Shown here piece by piece: positions 26,877-35,060 of a DNA stretch of 64,000 nt. The DNA is from Chitinophaga pinensis (GTDB lineage: Bacteria; Bacteroidota; Bacteroidia; Chitinophagales; Chitinophagaceae), in NCBI GenBank assembly GCA_902167325.1, contig LR632930.1:4092001-4156000 (forward strand), read 5' to 3'. The notes beneath the pieces are model-generated. The model saw only the letters and a program-made list of their open reading frames with translations, was not told the DNA's origin and did no database searches. Both the position numbers and the translations under genes were made by a program. How positions within the stretch are numbered: position 1 is the stretch's first letter; each line of letters starts with the position of its first letter.

Positions 26877-28108
26877 GACAGCGCTTCGAGGCTTTGCTGA
26901 ATAATGCCCACACATTCCTTTACCTGAGCGGCAGTAATGGTGAGGGGAGGTGCGAAGCGGATCTTATCGCCATGGGTAGGTTTGGCGAGCAGGCCGTTCT
27001 CTTTCAGTGCAAGGCAGAGGTCCCACGCGGCATCCGTATTATCATGAATGATTTCAATAGCGTTGAGCAGTCCTTTCCCACGCACTTCGCGGATAAAGGG
27101 CGATTGCAGATCACGGAGTCCCTGGCGGAGGAGTTCTCCCATTTCCCGGGCATTATCTGCCATATGCTCGTTGCGCAGTACCTCCAGTGCAGCCATGGCC
27201 ACCTTGCAGGCAAGGGGATTGCCGCCGTAGGTAGAGCCATGCTCACCCGGTTTGATGGTGAGCATCACGGCATCATCCGCCAGTACGGCCGAAACAGGCA
27301 GCATACCGCCGGAAAGGGCTTTACCGAGGATGAGAACATCGGGGCGCACGTTTTCATGATCGCAGGCCAGCATTTTACCCGTACGGGCAAGGCCGGTCTG
27401 TATTTCATCTGCAAGGAAAAGCACATTCGCATCCGTACAGTACTGGCGTACGGCAGAAAGGTATCCTTCATCCGGCACTTTCACCCCTGCTTCGCCCTGT
27501 ATGGGTTCGAGGAGGAAGCCGGCCACATTGGTATCCTGCAGGGCGCGGGCCAGCGCAGGAAGATCGTTGAAGGGGATCACTTCATAGCCCGGCATATAGG
27601 GCCCGAAGTTGCGGCGGGCAACAGGATCGGTGCTGAAAGACACGACGTTGAGGGTGCGGCCATGGAAGTTTTCAGCGCAAACGATGATCTTCGCTTTGTT
27701 TTCCGGGATGCCTTTTACGACATAACCCCAGCGGCGGCAAAGCTTCAGGGCAGTTTCCACTGCTTCCACGCCTGAGTTCACAGGCAATACACGGTCGTAT
27801 CCGAAGTAGCGGGTGATATAGGCGGAATATTCGCCGAGGAGGTCAGAATAAAAGGCGCGGGAGGTAAGCGTAAGGCGGGAAGCCTGTTCTACAAGAGCGG
27901 CCACTATCTTAGGGTGGCAGTGGCCCTGGTTTACGGCCGAGTACCCCGACAGGAAATCGTAGTATCTTTTCCCGTCCACATCCCACACAAACACCCCTTC
28001 GCCTTTTGTGAGCACCACCGGCAGCGGGTGATAATTATGCGCGCCAAACTGGTCTTCCAGGTCAAGGAAATGTTGTGATTTCTCCGTTATCGTATAATTG
28101 GGTACCAT
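26873..28108 (-). CDS. rocD: Ornithine aminotransferase
   Basis: 411 residues from the ATG at 28108; a TTG six bases upstream is the less likely start. It is a class-III PLP aminotransferase with the substrate-binding segment FLSGYSAVNQGHCHP, the cofactor Asp in LFLADEIQTGLARTGK, and the PLP lysine in LILGKALSGGMLP. It turns ornithine and 2-oxoglutarate into glutamate semialdehyde and glutamate, linking arginine breakdown to proline. It lies between the acyl-CoA-binding protein gene (8 bp upstream) and the VIT1-like gene (4-bp overlap), so the three form an operon. Confidence 0.95.
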   Translation of the reverse strand: MVPNYTITEKSQHFLDLEDQFGAHNYHPLPVVLTKGEGVFVWDVDGKRYYDFLSGYSAVNQGHCHPKIVAALVEQASRLTLTSRAFYSDLLGEYSAYITRYFGYDRVLPVNSGVEAVETALKLCRRWGYVVKGIPENKAKIIVCAENFHGRTLNVVSFSTDPVARRNFGPYMPGYEVIPFNDLPALARALQDTNVAGFLLEPIQGEAGVKVPDEGYLSAVRQYCTDANVLFLADEIQTGLARTGKMLACDHENVRPDVLILGKALSGGMLPVSAVLADDAVMLTIKPGEHGSTYGGNPLACKVAMAALEVLRNEHMADNAREMGELLRQGLRDLQSPFIREVRGKGLLNAIEIIHDNTDAAWDLCLALKENGLLAKPTHGDKIRFAPPLTITAAQVKECVGIIQQSLEALS

Positions 28109-28116
28109 ATTCAAAA

Positions 28117-28377
28117 TTACTTATTCTTCAGCTGATTCACGAGATCTATATAGTCCTGCATGGCGGTCTCCTTCACTTTGCCTTTCAGGTTGTTCCAGGC
28201 ATCGTACTTGGCTTTTCCCACGAAATCGAACATGTTGGCAGGAGGCTCCACATTAATATCGCCTTCGGTAGCCTGTTTATACAGGGAGTAAAGCTGGAGG
28301 AGGATGTCGTTATCTGGTTTAGTATCAAGCGTTTTGCTGGCTGTTACGGCCGCTTCGAAGGATTGTTGCAGTGCCAT
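28117..28377 (-). CDS. Acyl-CoA-binding protein (ACBP)
   Basis: 86 residues, the normal size of this eukaryotic-type family. Key features are the four-helix pattern, LYSLYKQATEGD (helix 2, with the conserved Tyr and Lys) and AKYDAWNNLKG (helix 3). ACBPs bind long-chain acyl-CoA in the cytoplasm and buffer its pool. They are known from several Bacteroidota genomes. It is the first gene of the operon with rocD. The functional tie to amino-acid breakdown is not evident. Confidence 0.92.
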   Translation of the reverse strand: MALQQSFEAAVTASKTLDTKPDNDILLQLYSLYKQATEGDINVEPPANMFDFVGKAKYDAWNNLKGKVKETAMQDYIDLVNQLKNK

Positions 28378-28454
28378 GGTCTGTATTTTAGCTTTAAAAG
28401 TAAAGAAATACCTGCAAAAGGCGGTTTGCCGCTTTAAAGAAGATTAAAATTTAA

Positions 28455-28462
28455 TACCTTTG
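28455..28462 (+). promoter_or_regulatory. Distal -7 promoter element before lepA
   Basis: TACCTTTG matches TAnnTTTG and would give an mRNA leader of about 85 nt. Confidence 0.45.
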
Positions 28463-28536
28463 CGCAAATAATTAATTACGGATTGCCTGCCGCGGATAAC
28501 GAATGATTTACGCGTAGCGCGCGGTGGTACGGTTCG

Positions 28537-28544
28537 TAATTTTG
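28537..28544 (+). promoter_or_regulatory. Proximal -7 promoter element before lepA
   Basis: TAATTTTG matches TAnnTTTG. It ends 8 bp before the ATG at 28553, so a transcript from it would have almost no leader. Confidence 0.45.
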
Positions 28545-28552
28545 TCTTTTAT

Positions 28553-30346
28553 ATGAAGAATATCCGGAATTTCTGCATTATTGCGCATATTGACCATGGA
28601 AAGAGTACCCTGGCCGACCGTTTACTGGAATTTACCAAAACGATTTCTGACCGGGACATGCAAGCCCAGGTGCTGGACGATATGGATCTCGAACGGGAGA
28701 AGGGCATTACCATCAAGAGCCACGCCATCCAGATGAGCTATACCGCCAAAAATGGCGAGCAATATATCTTTAACCTGATCGATACCCCCGGTCACGTAGA
28801 CTTCTCTTACGAAGTATCCCGTGCACTGGCCGCCTGCGAAGGCGCCCTGCTGCTGGTAGACGCTGCCCAGGGTATCCAGGCTCAGACCATCTCCAACCTG
28901 TACCTCGCAATGGAGAATGATCTCGAGATCATCCCGGTTATTAATAAGATCGACATGGCGGGCGCCATGATCGAGGAAGTGAAAGACCAGATCATCGAAC
29001 TCATCGGTGTGAAGGAAGAAGACATCCTCCTCGCCTCCGGTAAATCCGGCATCGGCATCGAGGAAATCCTCGAAGCCATCGTTACCCGCATCCCGGCACC
29101 CACCGGCGATATTGAGGCGCCCCTGCAGGCTTTGATCTTCGATTCCGTATTCAACTCCTTCCGGGGTATCATCGCATACTTCCGGATCTATAACGGCTCC
29201 CTCAAAAAAGGCGACAAAATACGCTTCGTCAACACCGGCGAAGAATATGAAGCCGCCGAAGTGGGCATCCTGAAACTGGGGCTTGAACCCAAGAATGAAG
29301 TATTCGCCGGAGACGTGGGGTACATCATCACCGGTATCAAAACAGCGAAGGATGTAAAAGTGGGTGATACCATTACCCGCGCGGCCAACCCCTGTAAAGA
29401 AGCCATTCAGGGCTTCGAAGAGGTGAAACCCATGGTATTTGCCGGTATCTTCCCCGTGGTAACCGAAGATTTCGAGGAGCTGCGTGATTGTATGGACAAG
29501 CTGCAGCTGAACGATGCTTCCCTTACCTACGAGCTGGAAACATCACAGGCACTTGGCTTCGGTTTCCGTTGCGGCTTCCTCGGTATGCTGCACATGGAGA
29601 TTATTCAGGAAAGGCTGGAACGTGAGTTCAACCAGACCGTGATCACCACCGTTCCCAACGTAGGCTTCATTGCCCATGATACCAAAGGGGTGAAGATCAT
29701 CGTGAACAACCCTTCCGAGATGCCCGACCCTACCAAGATGGAAACCATCGAGGAACCCTGGATCCGTGCACAGATCATCACCAAGCCCGATTACATCGGG
29801 AATATCATGACGCTTTGCCTCGGCAAACGCGGCATCCTCCTGAACCAGAGCTACCTCACCACCACCCGCGTGGAACTGATGTTTGAACTGCCGCTGACGG
29901 AGATCGTGTTCGACTTCTACGACAAACTGAAAAGCCAGACCCGCGGCTACGCCTCTTTCGACTATACCCCGATAGGCTTCCGCGAATCCGATATCGTGAA
30001 AATGGACATCCTGCTCAACGCAGAGAAAGTGGATGCCCTCAGCGCCCTTATCCACCGCAGCCGTGCGCAGGACTTCGGCCGTAAGCTTTGCGAAAAGCTG
30101 AAAGAGCTGCTGCCCCGCCAACAGTTCCTTATCGCCATCCAGGCTGCCATCGGCGCCAAGATCGTTGCGAGGGAAAACATCAGCGCCATGCGGAAAGACG
30201 TTACTGCCAAATGTTATGGTGGCGACATCTCCCGTAAGCGTAAACTGCTCGAAAAGCAGAAAGAGGGTAAGAAGCGTATGCGCCAGATCGGTAACGTGGA
30301 AGTACCGCAGGAAGCATTCCTCGCCGTACTTAAACTGGATGACTAA
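28553..30346 (+). CDS. lepA: Elongation factor 4 (LepA)
   Basis: 597 residues, the normal length. The GTPase motifs are complete: P-loop AHIDHGKS near residue 10, switch II DTPGHVDF, and NKID. Domains II, III and V follow, and the LepA-specific C-terminal domain ends with the basic segment KRKLLEKQKEGKKRM. LepA acts on ribosomes, at back-translocation or during initiation. Two promoter-like elements lie upstream. The last 8 bp overlap the start of the Dph6-like gene, which suggests coupled translation. Confidence 0.98.
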   Translation: MKNIRNFCIIAHIDHGKSTLADRLLEFTKTISDRDMQAQVLDDMDLEREKGITIKSHAIQMSYTAKNGEQYIFNLIDTPGHVDFSYEVSRALAACEGALLLVDAAQGIQAQTISNLYLAMENDLEIIPVINKIDMAGAMIEEVKDQIIELIGVKEEDILLASGKSGIGIEEILEAIVTRIPAPTGDIEAPLQALIFDSVFNSFRGIIAYFRIYNGSLKKGDKIRFVNTGEEYEAAEVGILKLGLEPKNEVFAGDVGYIITGIKTAKDVKVGDTITRAANPCKEAIQGFEEVKPMVFAGIFPVVTEDFEELRDCMDKLQLNDASLTYELETSQALGFGFRCGFLGMLHMEIIQERLEREFNQTVITTVPNVGFIAHDTKGVKIIVNNPSEMPDPTKMETIEEPWIRAQIITKPDYIGNIMTLCLGKRGILLNQSYLTTTRVELMFELPLTEIVFDFYDKLKSQTRGYASFDYTPIGFRESDIVKMDILLNAEKVDALSALIHRSRAQDFGRKLCEKLKELLPRQQFLIAIQAAIGAKIVARENISAMRKDVTAKCYGGDISRKRKLLEKQKEGKKRMRQIGNVEVPQEAFLAVLKLDD

Positions 30347-30998
30347 TCCCCCTGAAAATATCATTTGTTCCTGGAGTGGCGGGAAAGACAGCTGTTTTGC
30401 GCTGATGACCGCCGTAAAGCAGGGCCACAGGCCTGTTGCACTCCTGAACGTACTGAACGAGAACGGGCAGATATCCCGCTCCCACGGCCTGCCGCCTTCC
30501 TTACTGGAACAGCAGGCCGCGGCGCTGGGGCTGCCCGTTTTGCTGCAACCCGCTACCTGGAAGGAGTATGAAGCCCATTTCGTGCAATCCCTCTGCCAGC
30601 TCAAATCCACTTACCACGCTACCGCCGCCGTATTCGGTGACATCGACCTTCAGCCGCACCGCGACTGGGAAGAGAAGGTATGTTCCGCCGCCGGATTAAC
30701 AGCCTTGTTACCCCTCTGGCAGCAGGAACGGAAAGTACTGGTATACCGTATGCTGGAACAGGGGCTTAAATGCCGCATCGTTTCCTGTAATACTGTGCTG
30801 GGAGAAGATTTCCTTGGCCGGGAAATGGATGACGTACTCATCGCTGACCTTGAAGCCGCCGGGGTGGATGTATGCGGGGAAAACGGGGAGTTTCATACGC
30901 TGGTAACGGATTGCCCTTTATTCAGCGTACCGGTGCAGCTGCCGGCTTATAAAAAGGTACGGCACGAAGATTATTGGTTCCTGCAATGGGAGAACTGA
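30339..30998 (+). CDS. Dph6-like PP-loop ATPase (diphthine-ammonia ligase family)
   Basis: 219 residues from the ATG at 30339, which overlaps the lepA stop. The N-terminus has the PP-loop SGGKDS used to adenylate substrates. The rest (SHGLP, FGDIDLQPHRDWEEKVC, EDFLGREMDD, GENGEFHTLV) follows the ATP-binding domain of eukaryotic Dph6. Bacteria lack diphthamide, so the true substrate here is different and unknown. A link to translation is suggested by the overlap with lepA, but this is only context. Confidence 0.85.
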   Translation: MTNPPENIICSWSGGKDSCFALMTAVKQGHRPVALLNVLNENGQISRSHGLPPSLLEQQAAALGLPVLLQPATWKEYEAHFVQSLCQLKSTYHATAAVFGDIDLQPHRDWEEKVCSAAGLTALLPLWQQERKVLVYRMLEQGLKCRIVSCNTVLGEDFLGREMDDVLIADLEAAGVDVCGENGEFHTLVTDCPLFSVPVQLPAYKKVRHEDYWFLQWEN

Positions 30999-31014
30999 GT
31001 TGTTGCAGGAAATT

Positions 31015-31052
31015 AAAAAGCGGTCCGGGTGTAATACCCGGACCGCTTTTTT
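31015..31052. terminator. Bidirectional terminator between convergent genes
   Basis: AAAAAGCGGTCCGGGT (31015-31030) pairs with ACCCGGACCGCTTTTTT (31036-31052). The A run on the left and the T run on the right serve both directions. Confidence 0.92.
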
Positions 31053-31069
31053 ATGCCTTACGCACAAAG

Positions 31070-31663
31070 TTATGCGATGGAAGTTTCTTTGCTTTCCTTG
31101 CGCACGAACACCGGTTTCAGCACGGCATAGGCGCCGAACAGGAGGGCGCTGTAAAATACGTTGCCCATGATGGTGTTGAGGAAGAAGCTGCCGAAGAGGT
31201 CCTGTTTGTAGAACGGAACGGCAGACCAGTAGCAGGTGAGCAGCCCGGCGAAAGTATGCGGGTACAGATCACGGAAAAGGAAAGTACCAAGGTTGGACAT
31301 CAGGAAGAAGATCAGGCCGGATGCCACCGCGCCGAGGAATACACGGCCGGCAGTTACTTTACGGATGCGGGTACCGATGAAGGTTACCAGCATGAAGCCT
31401 GCATATACGAACAGCATTTCGCCGCCATAGATACCCTGGATGTTGGTAAAGAAATGAAAGAAAAGATCGCTCAGGAGGAGAGAAATCAGGGGTACTGCGT
31501 AGGCGTACTTTTTGTCTTTCAGCATCACACCAGCGAACAGCGCACCAGCGCCGAGAGCGGTAAAGTTATAGATCTCAAAATAATTCGTCACCAACCGTCC
31601 CAGTATGCTGATGAAGATCAGCACGGTTACGAGGATAACGTTGGATAAATTTTCTTTCTTCAT
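31070..31663 (-). CDS. DUF6580-like membrane protein (possible ECF-type S component)
   Basis: 197 residues from the ATG at 31663 with about six hydrophobic helices (for example VILVTVLIFISILGR, ALGAGALFAGVML, VFLGAVASGLIFFLMSNL). The motif NFTALGAGALFAG near residue 33 and the loop PLISLLLSDLF resemble substrate-binding subunits of ECF vitamin transporters, and DUF6580 proteins are described as putative transporters. No energising ATPase genes are close. The cargo cannot be inferred. It follows manA but has its own -7 element at 31686. Confidence 0.7.
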   Translation of the reverse strand: MKKENLSNVILVTVLIFISILGRLVTNYFEIYNFTALGAGALFAGVMLKDKKYAYAVPLISLLLSDLFFHFFTNIQGIYGGEMLFVYAGFMLVTFIGTRIRKVTAGRVFLGAVASGLIFFLMSNLGTFLFRDLYPHTFAGLLTCYWSAVPFYKQDLFGSFFLNTIMGNVFYSALLFGAYAVLKPVFVRKESKETSIA

Positions 31664-31685
31664 AAATGCGCTCGTTTGCTTGTTA

Positions 31686-31693
31686 CAAATATA
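31686..31693 (-). promoter_or_regulatory. -7 promoter element for the DUF6580-like gene
   Basis: On the minus strand it reads TATATTTG, a full TAnnTTTG match, placed in the 35-bp gap after manA and 22 bp before the ATG. Confidence 0.5.
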
Positions 31694-31698
31694 ACCAA

Positions 31699-32913
31699 TT
31701 ATGGGATTGCCGCCTTGAAAATCACCAGATCCACGCCGGATACAATCTTGTATGCCGTTTGGTATGCAGCGAATACGGTGGTGCCTTTGGCGAGGTTCAG
31801 TGTGTTGCCGCCCGGGCCTTCCACACGGCCGGTACCATCCAACACGATCCATGTTTCCGGAGCTTCGGCAGTGTGGCTATACGTTTCACCTGCTTTGAGG
31901 GCGATGCGGCTTAACACGAAGTCGGGCGCCGGAGTGGCGTAGATGCGTTCCTTACCGTCGTGGATGAGATCGCCTTTCAGGATATTGGGGTGTACGGCTT
32001 CGAAGCGGGTATGCTTCAGCAACTCAGGCACATCGATATGCTTGGGGGTGAGTCCGCCGCGGAGTACGTTATCGGAATTGGCCATCAGCTCGGCATTCTG
32101 GCCTTCGAGGTAAGCGTGGGGAATACCGGCGTCCTGGAACACGGCATCACCGGGGGCCACATTCATAATATTGAAGAAGTAGATAGAGAAGATGCCACGA
32201 TCGAGGCGGTCCATACCCTGCGGGTCGTTATCAATGGCCCGGCCTGTCCAGAATGCGGGATCTTCTTTAGAGAGGGAGCCGGCGCGGTATGCGGGGAGCG
32301 CTCTTTCTGCGAGGGGGCGCAGGAAGGTATTCACCTCTTCCTGTGGCATTTCCATCACAGTTTTATAGAGACCGTAATAACCGTCTTTTTCAAATACCGG
32401 CAGGAGGGATGCGAACTCCGGAACGGAGGACAGTACGTTGCGGAGGCGCGGTTCGGGGAGGAAGCCGTGCAGGAGCCAGAAGTCGCTCAGTGCCACCATG
32501 ATCTCCGGCTTGTGGTTCGCATCTTTATAATTACGGTTCGCAGCATTCAGGGGTACACCGGCTTCGTTCTCCCGCGCAAATCCTTTTTCTGCTTCCGTTT
32601 TGGTAGGGTGCACCTGGATGGAGAGCATATCTTTCACATCGAGGATCTTGAAGAGGTAGGGCAGTTCTCCGAAGCGGGTAGCTGCGGTGGCGCCAAGGGC
32701 ACCTGCGGGATCTTCAGCGATCCAGGCGTTGAGGGGCTGGTTGATGCCATTAATCCGGAGGATGGAGGGAGCACTCTGGTGTGCGCCCATCCAGTATTCG
32801 GCACTGGGCTGATCGGAAATGGGCAGTCCCAGCAGTTCGGGGATGTAACGGAAGCCGCCCCAGGCGTAGTGTTGGACTTTTCCTGTCAGGTAGAATAAAT
32901 TCGGGTCTCGCAT
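31699..32913 (-). CDS. manA: Mannose-6-phosphate isomerase, class I
   Basis: 404 residues. Zinc ligands typical of type I enzymes are visible: Gln and His in SIQVHPTK, Glu in NHKPEIMVAL, and a later His in GDAVFQDAGIPHAYLEGQNAELMANSDNVLR-like context, which holds the family signature. It interconverts mannose-6-phosphate and fructose-6-phosphate in the cytoplasm. Its start faces yraN across about 40 bp, a divergent promoter region. It is complete and shows no anomalies. Confidence 0.95.
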   Translation of the reverse strand: MRDPNLFYLTGKVQHYAWGGFRYIPELLGLPISDQPSAEYWMGAHQSAPSILRINGINQPLNAWIAEDPAGALGATAATRFGELPYLFKILDVKDMLSIQVHPTKTEAEKGFARENEAGVPLNAANRNYKDANHKPEIMVALSDFWLLHGFLPEPRLRNVLSSVPEFASLLPVFEKDGYYGLYKTVMEMPQEEVNTFLRPLAERALPAYRAGSLSKEDPAFWTGRAIDNDPQGMDRLDRGIFSIYFFNIMNVAPGDAVFQDAGIPHAYLEGQNAELMANSDNVLRGGLTPKHIDVPELLKHTRFEAVHPNILKGDLIHDGKERIYATPAPDFVLSRIALKAGETYSHTAEAPETWIVLDGTGRVEGPGGNTLNLAKGTTVFAAYQTAYKIVSGVDLVIFKAAIP

Positions 32914-32952
32914 ACTTTTCCTTTATTAAGCCGTAAAAATAGACAAAAACAC

Positions 32953-33309
32953 ATGTCTTCCGACCATACACTTGGGAAAATAGGCGAACAGCTGGCCGCG
33001 GAGCATCTTGCGGCAGGCGGATATCACATCCTGCACCGTAACTGGAAGGCGGGGAGGAAGGAGGTGGATATCATTGCCCGGAAGGATGATACCATCATTT
33101 TTACCGAAGTAAAAACCCGCAGTTCAAAGTATTTCGGGATGCCGGAGGAAGCGGTGGGGTGGAAGAAGGAAGAACATATGCGGCGGGTAGCGGAGCGGTG
33201 GCTGGAAAAGTATGGGAAAGGGGTGCGGCAGATACGGTTCGATATACTGTCGGTTTTCCTTATTCCGGGTTGTGCGCCGGAGCTGCTGCATCTGGAAGAT
33301 GTGTTCTGA
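32953..33309 (+). CDS. yraN: YraN family protein (UPF0102)
   Basis: 118 residues. The family pattern is clear: GKIGEQLAAEHLAAGGYHILHRNWK, then the nuclease-like core EVDIIARKDDTIIFTEVKTR with Asp, Glu and Lys spaced as in endonuclease-fold proteins. YraN proteins resemble Holliday-junction resolvases in fold, but no activity is firmly shown. It is divergent from manA. Confidence 0.93.
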   Translation: MSSDHTLGKIGEQLAAEHLAAGGYHILHRNWKAGRKEVDIIARKDDTIIFTEVKTRSSKYFGMPEEAVGWKKEEHMRRVAERWLEKYGKGVRQIRFDILSVFLIPGCAPELLHLEDVF

Positions 33310-33444
33310 AAAGGGGGGATTTACCTGATAAAATGCCTATCGATTGCACAGGTTCAAAATAGCCTGAAACCCGCCGCAGGTATGGCGCAGGGCCGCTTAA
33401 CACTGAGTTAACAAAATTGAAATATGAAAGAATTTAAATAGTTG

Positions 33445-33452
33445 TATATTTG
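33445..33452 (+). promoter_or_regulatory. -7 promoter element for the 95-residue secreted protein
   Basis: TATATTTG matches TAnnTTTG and lies 64 bp before the ATG at 33517. Confidence 0.45.
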
Positions 33453-33483
33453 ACCATCTTATCTAATAATCATCTCCTGTACA

Positions 33484-33514
33484 AGAACCTGCTGTCAACC
33501 AAGTAAAAGGTTCT
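33484..33514 (+). promoter_or_regulatory. Leader hairpin touching the start codon
   Basis: AGAACCT (33484-33490) pairs perfectly with AGGTTCT (33508-33514), and the ATG starts at 33517. The 3' arm would cover the ribosome-binding region. Confidence 0.45.
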
Positions 33515-33516
33515 TT

Positions 33517-33804
33517 ATGCAATACTGGAGTATTTTAGTTTTCATCCATACATACCTGACCGCGCCGTCACTGTTGACTGTGAACAACGACAGTATACGG
33601 TTAAAGGTCCCTTCGCTGGAACATAACGCAGGCATGATACCCTGTACCATCTATAACGGGCAAAACCTGCCTGTTAAGATCATACCGCTCGATGGCGGGC
33701 ACCGCCATGGCGAATACACCATCCGGCTTTCCGCCCTGCCCGACGGCGAATACAGGCTCCGGGTCAGCGATTATCAGACTACTTTCCGGCTCAGCCGGCA
33801 CTAA
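33517..33804 (+). CDS. Small secreted protein resembling a free T9SS-type C-terminal module
   Basis: 95 residues. A hydrophobic start (MQYWSILVFIHTYLTAPSLLTV) could serve as a signal peptide. The C-terminal half (VKIIPLDGGHRHGEYTIRLSALPDGEYRLRV-like order, ending FRLSRH) has the strand pattern of a type-A T9SS sorting domain or of a small Ig-like sheet. Unlike normal cargo it has no large domain in front. A -7 element, a leader hairpin and a terminator mark it as a real unit. Function unknown. Confidence 0.6.
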   Translation: MQYWSILVFIHTYLTAPSLLTVNNDSIRLKVPSLEHNAGMIPCTIYNGQNLPVKIIPLDGGHRHGEYTIRLSALPDGEYRLRVSDYQTTFRLSRH

Positions 33805-33845
33805 CATAATTCGATCATTACTATCATCATCCCCCCAAACATAGA

Positions 33846-33872
33846 TCCTCCCGGTAAAACGGGAGGACTTTG
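33846..33872 (+). terminator. Terminator after the 95-residue protein gene
   Basis: TCCTCCCG pairs with CGGGAGGA around GTAAAA, followed by CTTTG. The T run is short. Confidence 0.6.
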
Positions 33873-34163
33873 TATTTAAGGAGGTTCCCCGCCATAAATC
33901 CCCGCATGAACAGGGTTCATGATTTTGCATATATGCCGTTTTAGGGTAGGGATACCGTGCCGTAACCGTATTGAAAATGGGACTTGTCCTGGTATAGGTT
34001 TACACCCTTTATCTGAAAATCCTGATAAAGGCTTACAGTGTTCAAATTGATTCCTGATTCCGGGTTACAGTCTGATTTTTACTTGCTGTTTTGGGCTTAC
34101 AGTTCTTTTCCCGGTGCTTCCGGCAATTCTTCATCCCACTTGTTGCTTTCCGGTAAGCCGGAA
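33873..34163. other. Intergenic stretch with short TTACAG-containing motifs
   Basis: No gene is visible. Four short similar motifs (GGTTTACACC, GGCTTACAGT, GGGTTACAGT, GGGCTTACAGT) occur between about 33986 and 34105 at 30-45 bp intervals. They are too degenerate to name. Confidence 0.4.
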
Positions 34164-34194
34164 TAAAAAAAATCCCCCCGCGGCAGCGGAGGGA
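34164..34194 (-). terminator. Terminator of the folP-cdaA unit
   Basis: On the minus strand CCCTCCGC and GCGGGGGG form a stem around TGCC, followed by a run of eight T after GA. Confidence 0.8.
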
Positions 34195-34221
34195 TGCAAA
34201 TGTTTTATCAAAACCGGATGC

Positions 34222-35031
34222 TTACAATCCGTCTACCAATACTTCATACAACTTCACCTTCAGTTCTTCCAGCTGTACGTTTTGTACGAGCTGTCCATCC
34301 TGCGCATAAGAGATCGTACCCCTTTCTTCCGAAACAATAATGGCGAGGTTATCGCTATGCTCCGTAATACCTACCGCACTTCTGTGGCGCATCCCGATCC
34401 GTGTTGGCAGATTAGGGTTCTCAGACATGGGCAGGATCACCTTGGCAGCAAGGATCTTGTTGCCGACAATAATCAACGCACCATCGTGCAGGGGACTGTT
34501 CTTCTCAAAAATGCTTTCCACCAGCTTGGCACTCACGTTCCCATCAATGGCGATGCTCGATGCGGTATCGAACTTAACACGGTAGCTGGTAGAGATCACA
34601 ATGAGCGCGCCGGTTTGGGTGGCGGCCATATGTCCCACGGCTACAATGATCTCGTTGATGATATGCTCTTCTTCCTTGTAACTCTTGAAACGGTCTGGCA
34701 GGAAAAGCTTGGTGAGGAAAGAATCCTTGCTGAGCGGGGTCTTTTTACCCAGTACGAGCAGAAACTTCCGGATCTCGGGCTGGAAGATGATAATAATGGC
34801 GATGAGGCCGATGTTGATGAAATTCTCTAAGATATTGGTGAGGATCGGCATCTGCAGTGAGCGCACGGCAAAATATGCTGCATACACCATGAGCAGTCCG
34901 ATAAAGATATTGAAAGCGAGGCTGCCCTTCAGCAGGCGGTACAACTGGATAACAAGGAAAATTACTATCAGCAGGTCCACAACATTCAGCCATCGAAACT
35001 CAAATCCGTAAAATTGGTATACATCCTTCAT
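34222..35031 (-). CDS. cdaA: Diadenylate cyclase CdaA
   Basis: 269 residues. Three N-terminal hydrophobic helices (residues 12-100) precede the DisA_N catalytic domain. The active-site motifs are present: DGA in NSPLHDGALII and RHR in RIGMRHRSAVGITEH. The enzyme makes cyclic di-AMP from two ATP at the inner membrane; c-di-AMP controls potassium balance and cell-wall stress. It lies 29 bp after folP on the same strand, a neighbourhood I recall from other Bacteroidota, and ends in a strong terminator. No CdaR regulator gene is next to it. Confidence 0.96.
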   Translation of the reverse strand: MKDVYQFYGFEFRWLNVVDLLIVIFLVIQLYRLLKGSLAFNIFIGLLMVYAAYFAVRSLQMPILTNILENFINIGLIAIIIIFQPEIRKFLLVLGKKTPLSKDSFLTKLFLPDRFKSYKEEEHIINEIIVAVGHMAATQTGALIVISTSYRVKFDTASSIAIDGNVSAKLVESIFEKNSPLHDGALIIVGNKILAAKVILPMSENPNLPTRIGMRHRSAVGITEHSDNLAIIVSEERGTISYAQDGQLVQNVQLEELKVKLYEVLVDGL

Positions 35032-35060
35032 ATGTCTGTAAAAATAGAAATATTTGGCAA

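Noticed and set aside
28501..28536. T-box-like motif (GGTGGTAC) in the lepA leader
   Set aside because: A T-box needs a specifier stem and an antiterminator bulge, and is found mainly in Firmicutes before amino-acid genes. Neither structure is visible here.
30974..31648. Plus-strand frame of 224 codons
   Set aside because: It runs through the bidirectional terminator at 31015-31052 and is antisense to a plausible membrane protein gene.
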